NCBI RefSeq assembly: GCF_900099765.1
Contig: NZ_FNDX01000014.1
Location: 48,283-112,282 of the forward strand
Reading direction: 5' to 3'
Length of the DNA stretch: 64,000 nt
DNA from: Paenibacillus typhae
GTDB lineage: Bacteria; Bacillota; Bacilli; Paenibacillales; Paenibacillaceae
Below, piece after piece: positions 34,148-43,292 of this stretch (its first letter is position 1; every line of letters starts with the position of its first letter). The notes beneath the pieces are model-generated. The model had not been told where the DNA came from and made no database searches. It saw nothing but the letters and a program-made list of their open reading frames with translations. Position numbers and translations under genes: made by a program.

Positions 34148-36850
34148 TTGTCCTCAGCCTTGCCGATCCGATTACACTGGCTGAATAAACCTGCAGCGGC
34201 TGCAGGAGTTACGTGGGGAGTTCCCTGGATCAAAGGAGAGCTGAACCGCGAAGGGCTCTCTGCTCTATATCTTGACGGACAAGGGGACAATTCCCGTCTG
34301 CCGCTGCAAAGCCGTCCGGCCGCTTATTGGCCGGACGGCAGCATTAAATGGTCACTCCATTCCGCGGTCTGCCCGGAGGGCAGTACGGAAGGGTACGTGC
34401 TGGAGCGGGGGGCGGAGCCGCAGGAGGTCCAGTACGCAGCAAAGGTATCTGTTCAGGATACAGAGGCTGCCTTCGTCGTGGACACTGGATCGATTGTATG
34501 TACCGTGGAAAAACGCGGTGCGGAGCTGGTGTCGCGGATCATCCGCAGGAGGCTGGAACGGGATAGCAGCCCGGCAGGGAAGGGAAATCCGGAAAGCAAT
34601 TACGGATATTCCGGATGTTTAAAGGATTCTAATGTGAAAGCAGAGCATCTGGTATGCAGCGGAAGCGAGCTGGTCTGTGTGAGGGAGCAGCGGGATAGGC
34701 TCAGCGGTGCCCTTACCCTGCGGCAGGAGCGGTTCACCGGCGAAACCGGACAGGCTGTGCTGGAGGAATCAGGGCCGCTGCGCGCCGTTATCCGCCTGGA
34801 GGGACGGCACCGCAGCCGCAGCGGAGTCGGGGAATGGATTCCCTATACGCTGCGGCTGTATTTCTATGCCGGACTTGAGACGATCCGGCTGGTGCATACC
34901 TTCCATTACGACGGCAATCCGCACCAGGACTTCATCAAGGGGCTGGGCATCCTGTTCAAGGTGCCGCTCAACGGCCCGCTGTACAACCGCCATATCCGGT
35001 TCGCGGGCAGCGAAGGCAGCTTCAGTGAATCGCCCAAGACGCTCCATACCCGCAGAACCAAAGGCAAATATGCGGAGCTGTTCGCGGCCCAGCTGGAAGG
35101 CCGCAGACTGCAGTTTGACCCGGAGGAGGATGCTTATTTCACCGGGCTGCTGCGGGATTCGGCAGTGTGGGACAGCTTCCGTCTCGTTCAGGATTCCTCC
35201 GAGCATTATGCAGTTCATAAGCGTACCGGACCGGACTGTGTCTGGATCAAGGGAGCGGAAGGGCGGCGTGCCGGAGGGCTTGGCTATGTCGGCTCAGAGT
35301 GCGGCGGGCTGGCCGCCGGAGTGAAGGACTTCTGGCGGAAGTGCCCATCCGGCCTTGAGCTCAGCGGCCTTTCCGGTAATGAGGCTGCGCTGACCGTCTG
35401 GTTCTGGTCGCCGGAGGTACCGGTCATGGATCTGCGCCACTATGATACAAAGACGCATGTGGAGTCCTCGTATGAAGGTGCCGAGGAGCTGCGGGCTACC
35501 CCGTACGGTATTGCCAACACCAGTGAGCTGACCCTGTGGTGCACTTCGGGAACACCGGATTCGGCCGCTCTGCAGCGGATGCAGCAGATGTCGGATCAAC
35601 CGCCGCTCCTCGTCTGTGAACCGGAGTATTATCACCGCAGCCGGGCGTTTGGCCTATGGAGCCTGCCCGACAGGAGTACACCGGCCAAGGCTTATCTGGA
35701 GGAGCGGCTGGACGGGATCATTTCCTTCTACCAGGCAGAGGTAGAGCAGCGCAAATGGTATGGCCTGTGGGATTACGGCGACTTCATGCACAGCTATGAT
35801 CCGGTGCGCCATGTCTGGAACTATGACCTCGGCGGCTGCGCCTGGCAGAATGCGGAGCTGGTGCCGAATATGTGGCTGTGGGTGAGCTTTTTGCGGACCG
35901 GGCGCGCTGACATTTTCCGTATGGCCGAGGCGATGACACGGCATACGAGCGAGGTGGATGTGTACCATTTCGGGGAGTATGCAGGCCTCGGCTCGCGGCA
36001 TAATGTTGTGCACTGGGGCTGCGGCTGCAAGGAAGCGCGGATTGCGATGGCCGGATTGCACCGGTATTACTATTATCTTACCGGCGATGAGCGGACCGGC
36101 GACATCATGGACAGTGTAAAGGATGCCGATTATACGACCGTTACGCTGGACCCGATGCGGGCTTATTTTCCCAAGGATGAATTTCCGACGCATGTGCGGG
36201 TTGGCCCGGACTGGGCGGCGTTCAGCTCCAACTGGATGACAAGGTGGGAACGATACGAAGATACGGCTTACCGAGACAAAATAATGACTGGGATAGACTG
36301 CATCAAAGCAGCCAATCTGCGGCTGATCTCCGGTCCAACCTACGGCTATGATCCGAAGACCGGCATCCTCAGCCCGATGGGCGATGATAACTGGGGCCGG
36401 CATCTGGCAATCTGCATGGGCGGGCCGCAGGTGTGGTTTGAGCTGGCCATGATGCTGGAGGACCCGGAGTGGGAGGATATGCTCGCTGAGTTTGGCGTGT
36501 TCTACAATCTGCCTCAAGAAGAAAAGGATGCTTATGCAGGAGGGGCAATTACAGGCAAGCTGCGGTTCGAACATCCTGTGCTGAGTGTCGCCATTGCTGC
36601 TTACGGGGCCTGGTACAAGGATGACCGGACAACGGCTGACCGCTGCTGGAACATCCTGCTAGAGAATCCGTTCGGAGCCGTCAATCTGCAGGAAGAGCAG
36701 ACACTGGTCACTTACATGGAAGAGCTGAATGAAATCGGCTGGATGAATACCAATGAAGCCTCCCAATGGTCGCTCAATACGATCATAGCGCTGGAGCTGA
36801 TTGCCGAAGCTCTGCCGGAGCGGGATCCCGTGAAGGGGGCAAAAGAATGA
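34148..36850 (+). CDS. YetA/PcRGLX-like protein, putative exo-acting polysaccharide lyase family
   Basis: This 900-residue protein resembles the YetA family, which shares its fold with exo-rhamnogalacturonan lyases (PcRGLX): an N-terminal RIFT-barrel-like region (LPIRLHWLNKPAAAAGVTWG, AYWPDGSIKWSLHSAV), a central beta-sandwich and a C-terminal alpha/alpha-toroid-like region (YGLWDYGDFMHSYDPVRHVW, NVVHWGCGCKEARIAMAGLH). It has no signal peptide, so it would act on imported oligosaccharides. AAAAGGAG touches ATG 34139 without spacing but is nine bases from TTG 34148, so TTG is preferred. Family membership is fairly clear; the lyase activity is inferred. Confidence 0.8.
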   Translation: MSSALPIRLHWLNKPAAAAGVTWGVPWIKGELNREGLSALYLDGQGDNSRLPLQSRPAAYWPDGSIKWSLHSAVCPEGSTEGYVLERGAEPQEVQYAAKVSVQDTEAAFVVDTGSIVCTVEKRGAELVSRIIRRRLERDSSPAGKGNPESNYGYSGCLKDSNVKAEHLVCSGSELVCVREQRDRLSGALTLRQERFTGETGQAVLEESGPLRAVIRLEGRHRSRSGVGEWIPYTLRLYFYAGLETIRLVHTFHYDGNPHQDFIKGLGILFKVPLNGPLYNRHIRFAGSEGSFSESPKTLHTRRTKGKYAELFAAQLEGRRLQFDPEEDAYFTGLLRDSAVWDSFRLVQDSSEHYAVHKRTGPDCVWIKGAEGRRAGGLGYVGSECGGLAAGVKDFWRKCPSGLELSGLSGNEAALTVWFWSPEVPVMDLRHYDTKTHVESSYEGAEELRATPYGIANTSELTLWCTSGTPDSAALQRMQQMSDQPPLLVCEPEYYHRSRAFGLWSLPDRSTPAKAYLEERLDGIISFYQAEVEQRKWYGLWDYGDFMHSYDPVRHVWNYDLGGCAWQNAELVPNMWLWVSFLRTGRADIFRMAEAMTRHTSEVDVYHFGEYAGLGSRHNVVHWGCGCKEARIAMAGLHRYYYYLTGDERTGDIMDSVKDADYTTVTLDPMRAYFPKDEFPTHVRVGPDWAAFSSNWMTRWERYEDTAYRDKIMTGIDCIKAANLRLISGPTYGYDPKTGILSPMGDDNWGRHLAICMGGPQVWFELAMMLEDPEWEDMLAEFGVFYNLPQEEKDAYAGGAITGKLRFEHPVLSVAIAAYGAWYKDDRTTADRCWNILLENPFGAVNLQEEQTLVTYMEELNEIGWMNTNEASQWSLNTIIALELIAEALPERDPVKGAKE

Positions 36851-37539
36851 CTGCTCAGCAGAATAAGGCGCTCATCCCCGAGCAGTGGCGGGAGATATAC
36901 CGCAATACGCTGACGGGCCCGGAGCAAACGGCCGGTTTCCGGATGGAGGGGGACGGGGCCGTAACCTTTCCGATGGGCCGGTTACGGCTGGAGAGCACCC
37001 GGGCTGCTTCGGAGGGGCAGAAGGCGAATGTTGTGTTCTGGTGCCCTGAGGTTTTTCCGGGGGACCTGGCAGTGTCGTGGACATTCCGGCCGCTGCGCGA
37101 GCCTGGACTGGCCATTCTGTTCTTCGCTGCCGCCGGTGCCGGGGGCAAGGATCTGTTTGACCCGTCGCTGCCCGTGCGGACAGGGGAGTATGACCAGTAT
37201 CATCACGGGGAGATGAATGCTTTCCATATCTCCTATTTCCGGCGGATGTGGGAGGAGGAGCGATCCTTTCATACATGTAACCTTCGCAAAAGCTACGGCT
37301 TTCATCTGGTCGCCCAGGGGGCTGATCCGCTGCCGGATGTTGCCGATATGAATGAAGCCTACGAGATGCTGGTAGTGAAGCAGGGCGCTGCAGTAACTTT
37401 CGCCATCAACGGACTGCCGCTGCTGCAGTGGACAGATGACGGCTCATGTGGTCCGCTGCTGGCCGGCGGCCGGATCGGCTTCCGCCAGATGGCGCCGCTG
37501 ATTGCTGAGTACAGTGATCTGATTGTGTATGCGCCCTGA
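36847..37539 (+). CDS. DUF1961 family protein, YesU-like
   Basis: This 230-residue protein resembles YesU of the Bacillus rhamnogalacturonan locus, with a concanavalin-like beta-sandwich pattern (VVFWCPEVFPGDLAVSWTFR, GEMNAFHISYFRR, IGFRQMAPLIAEYSDLIVY). It has no signal peptide. Its start overlaps the preceding stop by four bases (ATGA), so it is translationally coupled to the YetA-like gene, suggesting they act on the same material. No reaction is established for the family. Confidence 0.8.
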   Translation: MTAQQNKALIPEQWREIYRNTLTGPEQTAGFRMEGDGAVTFPMGRLRLESTRAASEGQKANVVFWCPEVFPGDLAVSWTFRPLREPGLAILFFAAAGAGGKDLFDPSLPVRTGEYDQYHHGEMNAFHISYFRRMWEEERSFHTCNLRKSYGFHLVAQGADPLPDVADMNEAYEMLVVKQGAAVTFAINGLPLLQWTDDGSCGPLLAGGRIGFRQMAPLIAEYSDLIVYAP

Positions 37540-37687
37540 AAGGATCGGAAGCCGCCAGGCACGGGCGCATAGTAAGTATTGAAGGGGCAAAATGCCTTTG
37601 AATTCGGTGAATGCGGCCCGAAATGACGATAAATTCAACTATTTTACATGGGATACAACGATCCATATCCAAGGAGGCGTAACAGCA

Positions 37688-38488
37688 ATGCCCGGAGTGT
37701 ATTACTGCTATCCGCAAGGCCGGCACAAGGCGCTGACAATGAGCTATGATGACGGCAGACGGGCCGATGAGCGGCTGGTCGGCCTGTTTAACAAATACGG
37801 GATTAAAGGAACCTTTCACCTAAATTCCGGCCTGCTGGGAGAAGGGGACCGGATTACAGCGGAGGAGCTGCCTCAGCTGTATAAAGGTCATGAAGTCAGC
37901 GCCCATACGCGGCGGCATCCGACGATGGCCCGCTGCCCGCAGGAATTCATCGTTGAGGAGATTATGGAGGACCGCAAGGCGCTTGAGGCGCTGCTGCATC
38001 AGCCGGTCCGCGGGATGTCATACCCGAACGGGTCGTATACCGCCGAGATCAAGAAGCTGCTGCCGCATCTGGGCATGGAGTATGCCCGGACCGTGCAGAG
38101 CACCGGCGGCTTCGGCCTCCCGGAAGATTGGCTCGAATGGGCGGCGACCTGCCACCACAACAGGAACCTGCTTGAGCACGGGGAGAATTTTATCGCCCTG
38201 CACAAACGTCAGTACCTGTACCTGATGTATGTTTGGGGCCACAGCTATGAATTCGACAATGATGATAACTGGGAGCTGATGGAGCAATTCTGCGCCATGG
38301 CCGGCGGACGCGATGACATCTGGTACGCTACTAATCTGGAGTTTGTCCATTATATGAAGGCCTGCCGGAATCTGATCTTTTCGGCAAGCCGGGATTTTGT
38401 ATACAATCCGAACGCTGCCGCAGTGTGGCTGGAGGTTGACGGTCAAATCGTTGAAGTGCCGGGCGGGCAGACGGTGGACTTGGGTTAA
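37688..38488 (+). CDS. NodB-type polysaccharide deacetylase family protein
   Basis: This 266-residue protein has the NodB motif 1 (TMSYDDGRRAD, Asp21-Asp22) and a metal-binding motif 2 (VSAHTRRHPTM, two histidines four apart) in a short (beta/alpha) barrel domain. It lacks a signal peptide, unlike cell-wall deacetylases, so it may remove acetyl groups from imported, acetylated oligosaccharides. AAGGAGG at 37671-37677 sets ATG 37688; the open frame upstream overlaps a repeat remnant and is not coding. It lies between the YesU-like and FG-GAP genes in the same direction. Confidence 0.87.
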   Translation: MPGVYYCYPQGRHKALTMSYDDGRRADERLVGLFNKYGIKGTFHLNSGLLGEGDRITAEELPQLYKGHEVSAHTRRHPTMARCPQEFIVEEIMEDRKALEALLHQPVRGMSYPNGSYTAEIKKLLPHLGMEYARTVQSTGGFGLPEDWLEWAATCHHNRNLLEHGENFIALHKRQYLYLMYVWGHSYEFDNDDNWELMEQFCAMAGGRDDIWYATNLEFVHYMKACRNLIFSASRDFVYNPNAAAVWLEVDGQIVEVPGGQTVDLG

Positions 38489-38566
38489 TTATTGAAGCAG
38501 GCTGGAAGAGACCGCTTGCACCTGCCGCTGGCGGGGCAAACGGACGGGAGACAAGGAGGAACTACT

Positions 38567-39862
38567 GTGAATAATACGAATAAAGCGGGCAGTCCGGCTG
38601 AAGGCGATCAGGCCTTGCACCGGCTGGCCGGGATCGACATTTCGGCCGCCGGGCCAAGATGCAAAATGCTGCTGGGTGATCTGGACGGGGACGGCAGGGC
38701 TGAGCTGCTGCTGGTTCAGCCTGATAACCGTCAGGATGTAAGATATATTCCCCATCAGGTGCAGTGCCTGAGCGCTTTTGATCTGGACGGCCGGCTGCTG
38801 TGGCAGACGGGGAAGCCGGATGCAGGCGCAGGCAGCCAGGGCTCGGATTATCCGGCCCAAATCTATGATATTGATGGTGACGGTGCGCTCGAGGTGCTGT
38901 GTGTAATGGACGATAAGCTGCAGATCCTGGAAGGGGCAACGGGAAAAGTAAAGGCAGTCCATGAGCTTCCGTCCGCTGAAGCCCATGACTGCATTATTAT
39001 TGCCAACCTGAGCGGTAATGCGCACCCTTCCGACATTATCCTCAAGGACCGCTATCACCGGCTGTGGGCGCTGGACAAAAACCTTCAGCTGCTATGGACC
39101 CACGAAGGCAATGTAGGCCATTATCCGTGGGTGTATGATCTGGACGGTGACGGACGCGATGAGGTCATGGCCGGGTACGATCTGCTGGATGCTGACGGAC
39201 AGCTGAAATGGAGCTGCCGTGATCTGGACGATCATGCGGATTGCCTCTGGGTCGGGGATGTTAACGGCGACGGTCTTCCCGAGCTGGTTGTCGGGGGAAG
39301 TGTTACGGTAATGTATGACCGGGACGGGCTGGAGCTGTGGCGGTACGACGGCTCCATTGAATCCCAGCATCTGGCGCTTGGACGCTTCTGCCCTGAACTG
39401 CCGGGACTGCAGATTGCCGGGCTTGACCGCATGGTCCGAGAGGATGACGGCAAGGGCCTCAAGGGAAAAGACGCCATGTTCCTGCTGGATCAGAACGGCA
39501 AGGAGCTGTGGAAAGAGGAGCGAACCACAGACGGCTGGCTGACGATCGTTGATGCAGTCAGCACATTCTGGAAGAACGCTCCGGATTATATTCTGGCGTA
39601 CCGGCGCGGGGAAGGCGTGCTTCCGGCGCTTTACGACGGGAAGATGAATAGGGTTGCACAGTTCGCCGAGCAGGGTTATGCCGTGCACGGGGATCTACTC
39701 GGCAGCGGCACGGAGCAGGTTATCATTTACACGGATGAACTGGCTGCAGTCTATGCCGGCGAGCCGCTTCCGCTTGCGGCGGTCCATCCGGGCCGGCCGC
39801 TGCCGCAGCCAAAGCGGCTGTACAGCTCCACCCTGTACCCGGGCGGGGAAGTGGCGCTGTAA
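38567..39862 (+). CDS. Cytoplasmic FG-GAP/VCBS-type beta-propeller protein
   Basis: This 431-residue protein carries at least four calcium-loop-like repeats: LGDLDGDGRAELLLV, YDIDGDGALEVLCV, YDLDGDGRDEVMAG and VGDVNGDGLPELVVG. These suggest a beta-propeller like that of family 11 rhamnogalacturonan lyases. Unlike most such proteins it has no signal peptide. AAGGAGG sets the GTG at 38567. It is the last gene before a terminator. It may be a polysaccharide-binding or lyase-like protein for imported fragments; the catalytic residues are not identifiable to me. Confidence 0.8.
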   Translation: MNNTNKAGSPAEGDQALHRLAGIDISAAGPRCKMLLGDLDGDGRAELLLVQPDNRQDVRYIPHQVQCLSAFDLDGRLLWQTGKPDAGAGSQGSDYPAQIYDIDGDGALEVLCVMDDKLQILEGATGKVKAVHELPSAEAHDCIIIANLSGNAHPSDIILKDRYHRLWALDKNLQLLWTHEGNVGHYPWVYDLDGDGRDEVMAGYDLLDADGQLKWSCRDLDDHADCLWVGDVNGDGLPELVVGGSVTVMYDRDGLELWRYDGSIESQHLALGRFCPELPGLQIAGLDRMVREDDGKGLKGKDAMFLLDQNGKELWKEERTTDGWLTIVDAVSTFWKNAPDYILAYRRGEGVLPALYDGKMNRVAQFAEQGYAVHGDLLGSGTEQVIIYTDELAAVYAGEPLPLAAVHPGRPLPQPKRLYSSTLYPGGEVAL

Positions 39863-39925
39863 GGCCGTACTCAAGTAAAAGCACGGCTGCACGCCATGGA
39901 TTGCGCCTGTCATACAAAAGTACCC

Positions 39926-39970
39926 AAGCAATAACCTGCCTGGCATACGCCTGCGGGTTATTGCTTTTTT
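39926..39970 (+). terminator. Terminator of the carbohydrate locus
   Basis: AAGCAATAACCTGC pairs with GCGGGTTATTGCTT around a 13-nt loop, followed by TTTT. Confidence 0.88.
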
Positions 39971-40097
39971 ACATAGAAGGTGTCTGTGGTAAATACCGGT
40001 TATCACCCGGATAACAGACGAAAGTCAGAATTTGTAGTAAACTGGAAGGAATGTATTTCGCGCACTCTAATCCTACAGAAAAGAATGTGATCTATTT

Positions 40098-41483
40098 ATG
40101 CAGCTTCAGGCTCGAATACCACACAAAAAATGGCTGGAGAAACACCTTTCCGGGGAAGGGATGGATTACAGGCAGATTATCGCCCTGTTTCTCCCAATTC
40201 TGATTGATCAGGCTTTCATCATCGGGCTAAATCTCGTAAATACGGCGATGATCAGCTCGTCCGGGATGGCGGCGGTCAGTGCGGTGAATATGGTGGATTC
40301 CCTTAATATTTTTCTGATCAACGTATTTGTGGCGATTGCGACCGGCGGTACAGTGGTGGTTGCGCAGTATAAAGGCAGCGGAAATGACCGGATGGTGTCA
40401 CAGGCTGCTGCGGGCTCCGTTACTTCAGTCTCGCTGATCGCCGTGGGTATCGGTCTATTGCTCATGGGCTTCCACTCGCCGATATTGAATCTTTTGTTCG
40501 GGTCTGCCTCCGCCGATGTGCTGGACAATGCCCGGATTTATATGATCGGCAGCAGCATCTCCTATCTGGGGATCGCTGTGGTTCAGGCCGTATGCGGTGC
40601 GCTGCGGGGCGTGGGCCGGACGCGGGCTTCCCTGATGCTGTCGCTGATCATGAACCTGTTGTATGTGCTCTTGAACATTATTTTTATAAATCTGCTGGAT
40701 ATGGGTGTGCTGGGCATGACGCTGGCGGTTAATATTGCGCGGTACGCAGGGATGATCTGTGCCCTTGTCTATCTGTTCAAACTCGACACCGCTCTGCGTG
40801 TACGTGCCCGCGATCTGCTCCATATTCCGCTCAGCATGCTGCGCAAAATTATGTTCATCGGTGTGCCGTTTGCGGCGGAGCAGATGTTTTTTAACGGCGG
40901 GAAGCTGCTGACCCAGATCTTCATTGTAAGCCTGGGTACGTATGCCATCGCAACCAATGCCATAGCCGGCTCATTAGCCATGGTGTTCCAGATACCGGCC
41001 AGTGCGCTGTCGCTGACCATTGTGACGGTTGTCGGCCAGAGTATCGGGAGGGGGAATGTCGCCGATGCCAGAAAGTTCATCAAATCCTTCCTCTGGATCG
41101 GTTCCGGCTCTCTGGCTCTGATCGCCCTGATTCTGATGCCGCTGTTCCACCCGCTGGTGTCAATCTTTTCTCCGCCTCCGGAAATTATTGATGATTTGTT
41201 TATAGTGCTGCTGGTCAATGCCATTGCCCAGGTTCCGCTGTGGGCGGTCAGCTTTATTTTGCCGTCGGCACTGCGGGCCGCAGGGGATTCACGGTTCACC
41301 TCCATTACCTCGATGCTGACGATGTGGCTGTTCCGGGTTGTTTTTGGCTATGTTCTGGGAATCGTGCTCGGCTTCGGTGTACTGGGAGTCTGGATTGCGA
41401 TGAACAGCGAGTGGGCCGTCCGCGGGGCTGTTTTTCTGTGGCGGTTCAGAGGGGAAAAATGGTTTGCGCATAAGCTGATCTAA
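40098..41483 (+). CDS. MATE-family efflux transporter
   Basis: This 461-residue protein has about 12 hydrophobic segments in two related halves and MATE-family sequence (NLVNTAMISSSGMAAVSAVN, ATNAIAGSLAMVFQIPASAL, GQSIGRGN). It would export cationic drugs or metabolites using a Na+ or H+ gradient. The start is uncertain: the ATG at 40098 has only a weak ribosome site, and a second ATG at 40161 directly follows GGGGAAGGG. It is monocistronic and flanked by a terminator upstream and a new promoter downstream. Confidence 0.9.
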   Translation: MQLQARIPHKKWLEKHLSGEGMDYRQIIALFLPILIDQAFIIGLNLVNTAMISSSGMAAVSAVNMVDSLNIFLINVFVAIATGGTVVVAQYKGSGNDRMVSQAAAGSVTSVSLIAVGIGLLLMGFHSPILNLLFGSASADVLDNARIYMIGSSISYLGIAVVQAVCGALRGVGRTRASLMLSLIMNLLYVLLNIIFINLLDMGVLGMTLAVNIARYAGMICALVYLFKLDTALRVRARDLLHIPLSMLRKIMFIGVPFAAEQMFFNGGKLLTQIFIVSLGTYAIATNAIAGSLAMVFQIPASALSLTIVTVVGQSIGRGNVADARKFIKSFLWIGSGSLALIALILMPLFHPLVSIFSPPPEIIDDLFIVLLVNAIAQVPLWAVSFILPSALRAAGDSRFTSITSMLTMWLFRVVFGYVLGIVLGFGVLGVWIAMNSEWAVRGAVFLWRFRGEKWFAHKLI

Positions 41484-41598
41484 AGACCGCAAAGAGCCGG
41501 TCATGCTGAAAAATGGCCGGTTTACTATAATGAAAACGGATTTATTTCCTCTATTGGATATAATAGTTTTACCCGCTCTGGCATTATGTGAATTTTGT

Positions 41599-41627
41599 TT
41601 GACAGGGGGGATGGTATGGGCCATAAT
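41599..41627 (+). promoter_or_regulatory. Promoter of the Dpp-like importer operon
   Basis: TTGACA (41599-41604), a 17-bp spacer and CATAAT (41622-41627). The start codon follows 49 bp later. Confidence 0.75.
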
Positions 41628-41675
41628 ACAATCCATACTAAACATATAAGGTTTATGGGAAGGGGAGATTGAGAC

Positions 41676-43292
41676 ATGCAATTCACAGCTTCTATCAAGA
41701 AAACATTATGGTCAGGAACACTGGCAGTTCTATTAATGGCGGTGATTGCCGGCTGCTCCGGACAGAACAATACAGCTGCTTCCGGCGAAACGGCTCAGCC
41801 AAGCGCCAGCCAGGCGGCGGATGCGGGCAACAACACCAGTGAACAGGCGGCGGGAGGGACTTTTGTCTATGGAAGGCCTGCTGCAGTAACCTCGTTTGAT
41901 TTGCATAATCAGATTACCTCGAACAATGCGTTTGCGATTGATAAAGTGTTTGAATCCCTGGTTGCTTTCAACAGTGAAGGGGAAATTGTGGATTGGCTGG
42001 CTGCCTCCCATACGATCAGTGAGGACGGATTGACTTATACCTTTGTGCTGCGTGACGGGCTGAAGTTCTCCAACGGCAACGCGGTTACAGCCAAGGATGC
42101 TGTATTCTCGCTGGAGCGCCACCTGAAGGTCGGCGGTCCGCTGGCGATTGCGGCCAAGGTAGACAGTGTGACTGCACAGGATGACAAGACACTGGTAATT
42201 AAGCTCCAGGAGCCGTACACACCGTTCATCTCCGAGCTGTCCAATTTCTCGAACGGCATTATCCCGGCTGATTTCGGCGGGGCTACCGAGGAAGAATTCT
42301 TCAAAAATCCAGTCGGCACCGGCCCGTTCGCCGTTGAAGCCTGGGACCCTGCGGGCGATGTGACGTTCGTCAAGAACGCGAACTACTGGCAGGAAGGCAA
42401 GCCGGCGATTGACAAACTCGTCTATAAGCTGATCGAGGACGACAGCCAGGCGATCAATCAGCTGAAGGCCGGAGAAGTGAACGCTGTCGAAGCGCTTGCC
42501 CTGCAGAATGCTGAAGAGCTGAAAAACGGCGCAGACACAGCTGTTGTGACCAACGGCAGCTGGGTAACGGAGCAGCTGTTCTTTAATACACTGGATGAGC
42601 ATTTCAAGGATGTGCATGTCCGCCGTGCACTGGCGCTGGCACTGGACCGTGAAGGCCTGACCAAGGCGCTGACCTTTGGTTATGCCAAGACGGCCAATTC
42701 CCTGCTGCCGACAACCATTCCTTACAATGCGAATGATACGATTAAAGCGCTGAACTATGATGTTGAAGCTGCCAAAGCAGAGCTGGCTAAATCCGCATTC
42801 CCTAACGGCTTCAGCACCAAGCTGCTGATTGCCTCCGGCAACAGCACAAGAGCCCAGGAAGCGCAGATTATCCAGGCGGCAGGCCAGGCAATCGGCATCA
42901 AGATTGAGATTGAATCCATTGAGCTGGCTTCCTTCCGTGAACGGTTCTTCGCCTATGATTTCGCTGCCATGCTGAACAGCGGCCAGGCGGATTCTCCGGA
43001 AGCGAACTCGATTCTGGCTTTCCAGACCGATCCGGAAGGCTTCAGCAAATCGTACTGGACGCATTATACCAATGATGAAGTAACCAAGCTGCTGTATGAA
43101 GGACAAAAAACAGCAGACGGCGATGCCCGGGTAGAGATTTACACCAAGCTCCTGCAGACGCTGGCTGATGAAGTGCCTTACATTCCGCTCTACTACCCTG
43201 ACATTCTGATCGGTGCCCGTTCTTCGGTAGAGGGACTCACTGTATTGCCTAACGGCAGCGTCCGCTTTGAAGATGTGCGGATCGGTCAATGA
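41676..43292 (+). CDS. ABC transporter substrate-binding lipoprotein, family 5 (peptide/nickel type)
   Basis: This 538-residue protein has a lipoprotein signal (MAVIAGCSG lipobox), a Ser/Ala/Gln-rich linker and a family 5 binding domain (TFVYGRPAAVTSFDLHNQIT, FKNPVGTGPFAVEAWDP, RRALALALDREGLTKALTFG). It captures peptides, nickel chelates or other small amides outside the cell. GGGAAGGGGAG precedes the ATG. Its stop overlaps the first permease start. Downstream aminotransferase and amidohydrolase genes suggest that the ligand is a nitrogenous compound used as nutrient. Confidence 0.93.
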   Translation: MQFTASIKKTLWSGTLAVLLMAVIAGCSGQNNTAASGETAQPSASQAADAGNNTSEQAAGGTFVYGRPAAVTSFDLHNQITSNNAFAIDKVFESLVAFNSEGEIVDWLAASHTISEDGLTYTFVLRDGLKFSNGNAVTAKDAVFSLERHLKVGGPLAIAAKVDSVTAQDDKTLVIKLQEPYTPFISELSNFSNGIIPADFGGATEEEFFKNPVGTGPFAVEAWDPAGDVTFVKNANYWQEGKPAIDKLVYKLIEDDSQAINQLKAGEVNAVEALALQNAEELKNGADTAVVTNGSWVTEQLFFNTLDEHFKDVHVRRALALALDREGLTKALTFGYAKTANSLLPTTIPYNANDTIKALNYDVEAAKAELAKSAFPNGFSTKLLIASGNSTRAQEAQIIQAAGQAIGIKIEIESIELASFRERFFAYDFAAMLNSGQADSPEANSILAFQTDPEGFSKSYWTHYTNDEVTKLLYEGQKTADGDARVEIYTKLLQTLADEVPYIPLYYPDILIGARSSVEGLTVLPNGSVRFEDVRIGQ

